Shown: in pieces, positions 45,160 to 50,829 of the stretch
Layout of the letters: each line of letters begins with the position of its first letter
How positions within the stretch are numbered: the stretch's first letter is position 1
From: Alphaproteobacteria bacterium
Lineage (GTDB): Bacteria > Pseudomonadota > Alphaproteobacteria > UBA828
Length of the DNA stretch: 50,829 bases
Assembly: GCA_009691045.1 (NCBI GenBank)
Contig: SHWC01000011.1
Location: forward strand, 1 to 50,829
Direction: 5' to 3'
The notes under the pieces: model-generated
Database searches by the model: none
What the model was told of the DNA's origin: nothing
What the model saw: the letters and a program-made list of their open reading frames with translations, nothing else
Position numbers and translations under genes: made by a program

Positions 45160-45588
45160 ATGGCGACGCCAAGCGAGAAAATCATCCGTGATGTGACGGC
45201 TCGGCTGCGTGCGGCCGGCATGCGGCCGACGCGCCAACGGATCGCGCTGGCGCTCGCGTTGTTCGCCAAAGGCGATCGGCATATCACGGCCGAACAGCTC
45301 CACGCCGAAGCGCAAGCCCAACATGTTGGGATCTCGCTCGCGACGGTCTACAACACCCTGCATCAATTCACGCGCGCGGGGCTGTTGCGCGAGCTTGCGA
45401 TCGGTTCCGGCCGGTCCTATTTCGATACGAACCTCAGCCATCATCACCATTTTTTCTATGAAGGTTCGGGTCAGCTCGTTGACGTGGCGGGCGACCTCGT
45501 CAAAGTGTCGACGGTGCCCGCGCCGCCGAAGGGGACGCGGGTCGCAGGTATCGATGTGGTCATTCGCATCACCGAGCGGAACCGCTGA
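45160..45588 (+). CDS. irr: Iron response regulator Irr (Fur family)
   Basis: A 142-residue Fur-family protein. The winged helix is AAGMRPTRQRIALALALFAKGDRHITAEQL, VGISLATVYNTLHQFTRAGLLREL. The dimer domain contains FDTNLSHHHHFFYEG, the HHH motif associated with heme-dependent control in Irr. There is no CxxC zinc pair. Irr represses or activates iron and heme genes under iron limitation. It sits directly upstream of rubrerythrin, and both genes have matching palindromes. Confidence 0.9.
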   Translation: MATPSEKIIRDVTARLRAAGMRPTRQRIALALALFAKGDRHITAEQLHAEAQAQHVGISLATVYNTLHQFTRAGLLRELAIGSGRSYFDTNLSHHHHFFYEGSGQLVDVAGDLVKVSTVPAPPKGTRVAGIDVVIRITERNR

Positions 45589-45614
45589 GCCTTGACGCAC
45601 CGCGCGGCCCAAAA

Positions 45615-45673
45615 GTTTCTAGATTAGAAACATTCTAAAATATTGACATCGGCCTCGCAGCTTTGCATATAAA
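45615..45673 (+). promoter_or_regulatory. Rubrerythrin promoter with overlapping Irr-box-like palindromes
   Basis: Two inverted repeats overlap: GTTTCTA-GAT-TAGAAAC (45615-45631) and TTAGAA-ACA-TTCTAA (45624-45638). Four bases later comes a sigma-70-like -35 TTGACA (45643-45648), and 17 bases after it CATATA (45666-45671) as -10. An Irr dimer here would sit right against the -35 box. A strong AGGAGG follows within the leader at 45672-45677. Confidence 0.7.
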
Positions 45674-45742
45674 GGAGGTCGGTATGTCCGCCATGCGACG
45701 CCCGACCCACCACGGTGTATCAATGTTCAGGGAGAAACGCCC

Positions 45743-46162
45743 ATGCCGTCACTCAAGGGAACCAAGACCGAGAAGAATTTGAAAGATGCCTTCGCCGGCG
45801 AATCGCAAGCCAATCGGCGCTACCTTTATTTCGCTCGTAAAGCCGATGTCGAAGGCTATAACGACGTCGCCGCCGTGTTCCGCTCGACCGCCGAGGGCGA
45901 GACCGGCCACGCCCACGGCCATCTCGATTTCCTGGTCGAGACCGGCGATCCGGCAACCGGCAAGCCGATCGGCCCGACGCATCAAAACCTGGCAGCCTCA
46001 ATCGCCGGCGAGACCCATGAATACACGGACATGTATCCCGGCATGGCCCGCGCCGCGCGCCAAGAAGGCTTCGATGAGATCGCCGACTGGTTCGAGACGC
46101 TCGCCAAGGCCGAGAAGTCTCATGCCGGCCGCTTCCAGAAGTCGCTCGACACGCTCGGATAG
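45743..46162 (+). CDS. Rubrerythrin (rubredoxin-less, erythrin type)
   Basis: A 139-residue four-helix ferritin-like protein that reduces peroxides with a di-iron centre. Ligand motifs are visible: FAGESQANRRYLYFARKAD (Glu of helix 1), FRSTAEGETGHAHGHL (ExxH-type pair), AASIAGETHEYTDMYPGMA, and FETLAKAEKSHAGRF (ExxH). The C-terminal rubredoxin domain of classic rubrerythrin is absent, so the electron donor must be another protein, possibly linked to the Fe-S protein encoded downstream. The promoter carries Irr-like boxes and a terminator follows the gene. It ends TAG. Confidence 0.93.
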   Translation: MPSLKGTKTEKNLKDAFAGESQANRRYLYFARKADVEGYNDVAAVFRSTAEGETGHAHGHLDFLVETGDPATGKPIGPTHQNLAASIAGETHEYTDMYPGMARAARQEGFDEIADWFETLAKAEKSHAGRFQKSLDTLG

Positions 46163-46173
46163 GCCCTCACGGC

Positions 46174-46226
46174 GCGGGGTGGGCGCGTCTCACCGAGCGG
46201 TGAGCGGCCCGCCCCGCCCGCCTTTT
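46174..46226 (+). terminator. Strong intrinsic terminator after rubrerythrin
   Basis: An outer stem GCGGGGTGGGC (46174-46184) pairs with GCCCGCCCCGC (46207-46217), with one G-T pair. It encloses a second perfect hairpin CTCACC-GAGC-GGTGAG (46189-46204), and TTTT follows at 46223. It should limit transcription into the downstream Fe-S protein gene, letting rubrerythrin be made in excess. Confidence 0.7.
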
Positions 46227-46276
46227 GATGCTCTCCAAAAACCGGCACGGATTGGCTTCAATCCGAGAGGATCGAC

Positions 46277-47632
46277 ATGGGCGATAAGGCTTCGGCACGT
46301 CACATCATCGATTGGCAAAATCCCGATTATTTCGATGCTGAAAAACTCGATCTCGAAATGCGCCGGGTCTTCGATGTGTGCCATGGTTGCCGCGCGTGCA
46401 ATCGACTGTGCGATTCCTTCCCGCGTTTGTTCGAGCTGATCGACAATTCGTCCGATGAAACGCTCGAACCGGTGCCGTCGAGCGCATTCAAGAAGGTCGT
46501 CGATGCCTGCACGCTGTGCGACATGTGCTATATGTCGACCTGTCCCTACACGCCGCCGCATGAATGGGCGATCGACTTTCCCCACCTCATGCTGCGCTAT
46601 CGCGCGGTCGAACACAAAGCGGGCGGCGCGCCGACCAAGGCCAGCGCTCGTCTGACCGAGACCGACACCAACGGAAAAATTGCTCAAATGCTGGCGCCGG
46701 TGATGAATTGGGCGTCCGACCGCCGCAATGGTCTGACCCGCCCGGCCCTTGAGAAACTAGGCGGCGTTCATCGCGATGCACCGCTGCCGCGCTATAAGAC
46801 GCCGACCTTGGTCAAGCGCGCGAAGAAGCTCAAGCCCCTGATCAATGACCAGGCCACGGCGAAGGGGCGCAAGGCGGTCATCTTCGCGACCTGCTTCGCC
46901 AATTATAATCGGCCCGAGATCGGTGAAGCCGCGCTCGCCGTGCTGGCCAAGAACGGCATCGCCGCCGAGGTGGTCTATCCGCAATGTTGCGGCATGCCGC
47001 ATCTCGAGCAGGGCGATCTCGCGCGCGTGGCGGAAAGCGCGCGCAGCGTGAGCCAGGCGCTCGCGCCCTATGTCGATAAGGGCTATGACGTGGTCACGCT
47101 GGTGCCGTCGTGCGCGCTCATGTTGAAAAGCGAATGGCCGCTGTTGCTGCCCCATGATCCGGCGGTGAAGGCGCTCGCCGCGCGCACCTTCGACATGCCG
47201 GAATATATCATCGACATCGCGCGAAAAGAAAAACTCGCCGAGGGATTGAAGCCGCTTGAGGGCGGCATCACGCTTCACCTTGCGTGCCATGCGCGTGCGC
47301 AGAATATCGGGCGTAAGGCCGCCGATATGTTGCAGCTCATTCCCGAGATCAAGCTCGATGTGATCGAGCGCTGCTCGGGTCATGGCGGCTCGCTCGGCAT
47401 CGCGGTCGATTTTCATGAGACTGCGTTGAAGGTTGGCCGCCCCGTGGCGCGCGCGGCGCTTGAAAAGGCGAACCGCTTCGTGGCCTCGGAGTGTCCACTC
47501 GCGGCGACGCACATTGTGAATGGCATGGAGAAGCTCGCTGGGTCGAATGCGCCGGATCAAAGCCGGCCGGCCGATCGCCGCGCCTTTCATCCGATCGAAT
47601 TGTTCGCCAAGGCCTATGGGCTGATTCCATGA
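46277..47632 (+). CDS. HdrB/GlpC-like Fe-S oxidoreductase subunit (rubrerythrin-associated)
   Basis: 451 residues. Two ferredoxin-like clusters are near the N-terminus: C35-x2-C38-x2-C41-x3-C45 (DVCHGCRACNRLC) and C78-x2-C81-x2-C84-x4-C89 (ACTLCDMCYMSTCP). Two CCG-type domains follow (FATCFANYNRPEIGEAAL ... YPQCCGMPHLEQGD and HLACHARAQNIGRKAAD ... ERCSGHGGSLGI), as in heterodisulfide reductase B and GlpC. No FAD partner gene is present. The association rubrerythrin - this protein - DUF3501 recurs in bacteria, so it is a likely electron-transfer partner for peroxide reduction. It overlaps the DUF3501 gene by 4 bases. Confidence 0.9.
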   Translation: MGDKASARHIIDWQNPDYFDAEKLDLEMRRVFDVCHGCRACNRLCDSFPRLFELIDNSSDETLEPVPSSAFKKVVDACTLCDMCYMSTCPYTPPHEWAIDFPHLMLRYRAVEHKAGGAPTKASARLTETDTNGKIAQMLAPVMNWASDRRNGLTRPALEKLGGVHRDAPLPRYKTPTLVKRAKKLKPLINDQATAKGRKAVIFATCFANYNRPEIGEAALAVLAKNGIAAEVVYPQCCGMPHLEQGDLARVAESARSVSQALAPYVDKGYDVVTLVPSCALMLKSEWPLLLPHDPAVKALAARTFDMPEYIIDIARKEKLAEGLKPLEGGITLHLACHARAQNIGRKAADMLQLIPEIKLDVIERCSGHGGSLGIAVDFHETALKVGRPVARAALEKANRFVASECPLAATHIVNGMEKLAGSNAPDQSRPADRRAFHPIELFAKAYGLIP

Positions 47633-48252
47633 GCGCGGGCACCACATCAAATGGGCTTCGCAAACGGCGCATCGAGGCCGCCGACCTGATGTCGATGGAG
47701 GCCTATGGCAAGGAGCGCAAGGAGCGCCGCAGTGCGGTGAGCGCGCTCAAGCGCAATCGACGCGTCGAGGTTGGGCCGTTCGCGACCTTTTATTTCGAAT
47801 GCTATGAGACGATGTGGATGCAAATCCACGAGATGCTGTTTGTCGAGCGCGGGGGCCCCGAGCAAATACCGGGCGAGCTCGCCGCCTATAACCCGCTCAT
47901 TCCGCAGGGGCGTGAGTTGATTGCGACGCTCATGTTGGAGATAGAAGATCCGATCGCGCGGGCGCGGGCCTTGGCGCGCCTCGGTCATGTCGAAGATGCC
48001 ATTGAGCTCGATCTTGGCGGGCTGATCGTGAAGGGCCAATCAGCCGATCACGACACCGAGCGCACGACCGAAGAGGGCAAGACCTCGTCGGTGCACTTCA
48101 TCCGTTTTTCGTTCAGCGATGAGGCGATCCGCCGTTTCACGACGGTTGGTACGCGCGTGGTGCTCGGCTTTACCCACCCGAACTACGCCCATATGGCGGT
48201 CGTGCCCGAGGCGGTGCGTGCCGCGCTGGCCGAAGACCTCGATCCAGTCTAA
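47629..48252 (+). CDS. DUF3501 family protein
   Basis: 207 residues from ATG 47629, overlapping the Fe-S gene by 4 bases. I recognise the DUF3501 pattern: EAADLMSMEAYGKERKERRSAV, RVEVGPFATFYFECYETMWMQIHEMLFVERGG, ELAAYNPLIPQGRELIATLMLEI, and the C-terminal VLGFTHPNYAHMAVVPEAV. No catalytic motif or transmembrane helix is evident. Its constant linkage to rubrerythrin and the HdrB-like protein suggests a shared role in oxidative-stress defence, but its biochemical job is unknown. It ends ten bases from a convergent SH3-domain gene. Confidence 0.9.
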   Translation: MSAGTTSNGLRKRRIEAADLMSMEAYGKERKERRSAVSALKRNRRVEVGPFATFYFECYETMWMQIHEMLFVERGGPEQIPGELAAYNPLIPQGRELIATLMLEIEDPIARARALARLGHVEDAIELDLGGLIVKGQSADHDTERTTEEGKTSSVHFIRFSFSDEAIRRFTTVGTRVVLGFTHPNYAHMAVVPEAVRAALAEDLDPV

Positions 48253-48261
48253 GTCCAAACT

Positions 48262-48768
48262 TTATTGCAGGGTCTCGTTGGGGTACACGCCCCAAATTTC
48301 ATCACGGCGAAGCCAGCCCGTATAACCGCGCGCTGACACCTCGCACCAGGCGTCTACGCAGGTTTTGAGCTCGACCAGCACGCCGGGCTCGGCCAAGGCC
48401 ACCCCGCTCGCCGATTCACTGGGTTCTACTCGAAGTGATTGGACGCCGCCGGTTATCAAGGCCGTGCGTTGGCCCGACAATAAGGATTGATGGACCCAAC
48501 CGAGCGTGCCTTCGGAATCCTTGATCTGACGCCAAACGTCGAATTGAGCGACAATTTCGACCGGATGACCGGCGCGCCGATAGACCCATTCGATCGGGTA
48601 ACGCTGGCCGGGCCCCGCGCGCAAATTGACCTCGTTGGATTTGAGCGAGGCGAAGCGCGGTAGCGGCAGCGCATCACCGCCTTGGTCATCGGCGGCATGG
48701 GCGGCGTGCACACCAGACGCGGCGACCATGAGGGCGATAAGTCCGAGAGCGCGCAATTTCCGCAGCAT
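48262..48768 (-). CDS. Exported SH3-domain protein
   Basis: 168 residues from ATG 48768, with GAGG just upstream. A signal peptide (LRALGLIALMVAASGVHAAHA) is followed by two SH3-like units: FASLKSNEVNLRAGPGQRYPIEWVYRRAGHP ... GTLGWVHQSLLSG and VQSLRVEPSESASGVALAEPGVLVELKTCVDAWCEVSARGYTGWLRRDEIWG. The NLRAGPG opening is the bacterial SH3_3 signature; such domains bind cell-wall peptides. The pair of Cys (TCVDAWC) may form a disulphide in the periplasm. It is divergent from the dehydrogenase gene. Confidence 0.88.
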   Translation of the reverse strand: MLRKLRALGLIALMVAASGVHAAHAADDQGGDALPLPRFASLKSNEVNLRAGPGQRYPIEWVYRRAGHPVEIVAQFDVWRQIKDSEGTLGWVHQSLLSGQRTALITGGVQSLRVEPSESASGVALAEPGVLVELKTCVDAWCEVSARGYTGWLRRDEIWGVYPNETLQ

Positions 48769-48950
48769 GGCCTCACAATAACGTGTAAGTGACGCGATGA
48801 CAGATTGATGACCCGCCTGGGGCCGCGCGGTCAAGTCTTGGAGCGCTCGATTGTCTCGACCGGTGCCCTTTGCTAGGACTGTGAGAGAATAGGTGTCGCG
48901 CCGGCCGTTGTCTCGTCTCGGGCGTTGGCCGGTCGAATAAGGGAGTCCTC

Positions 48951-49940
48951 ATGCCGACTAGGCTACCGAAGCCCCGTGTCATCGTGACCCGCCGTCTGCC
49001 GGGTGAGATCGAGGCGCGCATGATGGAGCTGTTCGAGACCCGGCTGAACGAGGACGACTATCCGTTCAGCAAGGCCGAGCTGGTTGCCGCCGTCAAAGAG
49101 GCCGATATCCTGGTGCCGACCGTGACTGACCAGCTCGGGCCTGATGTGATTGGGCAGGCCGGGCCGAACCTCAAGCTGATCGCCAGTTTTGGCACCGGCA
49201 TCGACCATATCGATTTGGATGCCGCGCGCGCGCGGAACCTGGTCGTGACCAATACGCCGGGCGTTCTGACCGAAGATACCGCGGACATGACGATGGCGTT
49301 GATTCTGGCCGCGCCACGCCGCTTGGCGGAGGGCGAGCGGCTCGCCCGTTCAGGCCAATGGAAGGGTTGGGCGCCCACCTTCATGCTCGGCCACCGCATT
49401 TATGGCAAAAGGCTTGGCATTATCGGCATGGGTCGCATCGGCCAGGCGGTGGCGCGGCGGGCGCGGGGCTTCGGCCTCTCAATCCACTATCACAATCGTA
49501 CGCGGGTCCACCCTGATATCGAGGCCGAGCTTGAGGCGACCTATTGGCCGAGCCTCGATCAAATGCTGGCCCGCATGGAGCTCATCACCATTCATTGCCC
49601 GAGCACGCCGGCGACCTATCATTTGTTGTCGTCGCGCCGGCTCAAATTGCTTCAGAAGGATGCCTATATATTTAATGTGGCGCGCGGTGGCGTGATCGAT
49701 GAAGCCGAATTGGTTCGCTTGCTCGTGAATGGCGATATCGCTGGCGCCGGGCTCGATGTTTATGAACATGAACCCGCGATCAATCAGAAATTATTGAAGC
49801 TCGATAATGTCGTGCTTCTGCCGCACATGGGTTCGGCCACCATCGAAGGCCGCCTCGCCATGGGCGAGAAGGTACTGATCAACATCCAGACGTTTGTTGA
49901 TGGACACACGCCGCCCGATCGCGTGATCGAGAACGATTGA
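48951..49940 (+). CDS. D-2-hydroxyacid dehydrogenase (glyoxylate/hydroxypyruvate reductase type)
   Basis: 329 residues of the D-isomer-specific dehydrogenase family. FGTGIDHIDLDAARARNLVVTNTPGVLTEDTADMTMALIL is the substrate region. GMGRIGQAVARRARGF binds NAD(P). The catalytic Arg is in FNVARGGVIDEAELVRLL, with Glu in LDVYEHEP and His in LLPHMGSATIEGR. The pattern is closest to glycerate dehydrogenase/GRHPR-type enzymes, so glyoxylate or hydroxypyruvate is the likely substrate, but specificity is not certain. It stands alone with an AT-rich region after it. Confidence 0.92.
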   Translation: MPTRLPKPRVIVTRRLPGEIEARMMELFETRLNEDDYPFSKAELVAAVKEADILVPTVTDQLGPDVIGQAGPNLKLIASFGTGIDHIDLDAARARNLVVTNTPGVLTEDTADMTMALILAAPRRLAEGERLARSGQWKGWAPTFMLGHRIYGKRLGIIGMGRIGQAVARRARGFGLSIHYHNRTRVHPDIEAELEATYWPSLDQMLARMELITIHCPSTPATYHLLSSRRLKLLQKDAYIFNVARGGVIDEAELVRLLVNGDIAGAGLDVYEHEPAINQKLLKLDNVVLLPHMGSATIEGRLAMGEKVLINIQTFVDGHTPPDRVIEND

Positions 49941-50048
49941 ATAAATGATAACGATGTTTGGTGTTGTGTAGAGCAAATTTTAAAATCAAACAAAAGAATA
50001 GTCCCCCGATCTATGTCGTTCGTGAGATCATTCTTCCGTCCTAAAATA

Positions 50049-50063
50049 AATGCTGTCAGCATT
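50049..50063. promoter_or_regulatory. Palindrome upstream of the LuxR-type gene
   Basis: AATGCT-GTC-AGCATT is a perfect 6+3+6 inverted repeat ending 41 bases before the ATG at 50105. It could be a lux-box-like operator for this or another regulator. Its length is shorter than classical lux boxes, so the assignment is tentative. Confidence 0.4.
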
Positions 50064-50104
50064 GATCTGAAGTGATCGTTGGGCGAACCTACATGGGGAC
50101 GATC

Positions 50105-50829
50105 ATGTTGAACCGCTACGCATCGAATTTTACTCAAGATTTCGTCGAGAAAATTAGCAAATCCGAAGACCTGAATGGGCTAACGGATATTTTCCAGCGA
50201 TCCGTTGGTGATTTGGGCTTCTCGGCATTCGCGCTTCATGTCGTGCGCATCGCCGGCATTCCGCAAAAAATGGTGTATGGCGTTACGACCTATGCCGAGG
50301 AGTAGGTCGCGCGTTATCGCGACGAAGATTATGTCGCGATCGACCCGATCATCGCGAACGGTCTAAGCCGTCAAATGCCGTTCGAGTGGCGTGAAGCGGT
50401 CGGCAGTACCCAGCTCTCGACCAAACAGCGCCAATTCTTTGGCGAGGCAGGCGAGTTTGGCATCTCCTTTGGCTTTACCGTGCCGATTCACGGGCCGCAC
50501 GCGCAATTCTCCGCGCTCACGGTAACGAGCGACGTGCCGGCCCATTTGGCGGATCGATTGATTTCGGCCAATCGCTTTTTGATTCATGTGATGGGGCTTT
50601 ACTATAACGAGCATGTCGGCTCGATTTTGCTCAAGCAAATCCAAGGCCCCGAGCGGGAAGGCTCGATCGCGCCGGTGCTCTCGGTGCGCGAGAAGGACTG
50701 CTTGTCCTGGGTGGCGCAAGGCAAGAGCTCGTGGGAAATTTCTCGATTGTTCGGGATTAGCGAGCGGACTGTGAATTTCCACATCGAAAACGCCAAACGA
50801 AAGCTCGGCGTCTATAGCCGGCAGCACGC
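50105..50829 (+). pseudogene. LuxR-type autoinducer receptor with in-frame TAG, cut by window edge
   Basis: From ATG 50105 (GGGGA six bases upstream) the frame gives an autoinducer-binding domain, a TAG at codon 67 (50303-50305), and then continues unbroken to the window end, including the HTH (LSVREKDCLSWVAQGKSSWE, ISERTVNFHIENAKRKLGV). Aligned on TraR numbering, the TAG falls on W57; Y61, D70, P71 and W85 all follow at exact spacing (ARYRDEDYVAIDP ... FEW). TGG to TAG is one transition. No luxI synthase is seen. The protein is either inactivated or needs readthrough. Confidence 0.85.

Noticed and set aside
4428-50305. Pyrrolysine as the residue at the internal TAG codons
   Set aside because: None of the three genes is a methylamine methyltransferase, no pyl genes are visible, and the expected residues differ between sites. 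Kept only as a search to run genome-wide.
4041-50829. Full reassignment of TAG to an amino acid
   Set aside because: argG, ialB, glnD, the UspA gene, metK, rimP, rpsO, rubrerythrin and the M48 gene all end at TAG at the expected family length.
1-50829. Mobile elements, prophage or defence system
   Set aside because: No transposase, integrase, phage structural gene, restriction enzyme, toxin pair or CRISPR repeat was recognised; gene order is that of a conserved chromosome.

Overview
The window is a GC-rich, gene-dense stretch of an alphaproteobacterial chromosome, most likely a member of or relative of Rhodospirillales. I infer this from the gene families (Irr, Fur/Mur without CxxC, MucR, IalB, OlsB/OlsA, TIGR02186) and from the gene order MucR-Fur-olsBA-miaB-phoH-ybeY-corC-lnt-HTH-metK-trmB-rimP-nusA-ylxR-infB-rbfA-truB-rpsO-pnp. 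I see no prophage, insertion sequence, CRISPR array, rRNA or tRNA. Almost everything is recognisable chromosomal backbone, so the interest lies in details.

Layout. 1-1424 (minus): the start of a GAF-domain protein cut by the window edge, preceded by two PNPOx-like flavin split-barrel proteins. 1489-2691 (minus): argG. 2881-5543: a YjgN/DUF898 membrane protein, an M48 protease split by an in-frame TAG, and two small paralogous membrane proteins on the other strand. 5561-9693: rlmN, an IalB-like protein, a SPOUT methyltransferase, a SAM methyltransferase, and a DinB-like gene with two in-frame TAG codons. 9763-17452 (plus): glnD, murJ, trpS, a TauE/SafE transporter, a TIGR02186 protein and a UspA protein. 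17791-21324: an Nfu-type Fe-S carrier, a Bax-like glucosaminidase, and on the opposite strand a VanX-type dipeptidase coupled to a deacetylase-like protein that has lost its metal site.

21458-31231 (plus): tsaB-rimI, mucR, fur, olsB-olsA, miaB-phoH-ybeY-corC-lnt, many joined by 4-base overlaps. 31413-43511 (plus): an HTH regulator, metK, trmB, and the translation/RNA operon rimP-nusA-ylxR-infB-rbfA-truB-rpsO-pnp. A terminator-like hairpin precedes rimP and a long hairpin precedes pnp.

43664-48252 (plus) is a redox and iron section: a nitronate-monooxygenase-like flavoprotein with an extra cysteine motif, irr, rubrerythrin, an HdrB/GlpC-like Fe-S protein and a DUF3501 protein. Matching palindromes upstream of irr and rubrerythrin suggest an Irr circuit. 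The window ends with an SH3 periplasmic protein (minus), a 2-hydroxyacid dehydrogenase, and a LuxR-type receptor that runs off the edge and carries a TAG at the position of the invariant signal-binding tryptophan.

The most unusual signal is four in-frame stops in three otherwise intact genes (M48, DinB, LuxR), all of them TAG. TAG is also the ordinary stop of at least nine good genes here, so wholesale reassignment is unlikely. Recent nonsense mutation, consensus error, or partial amber readthrough remain possible and can be tested.
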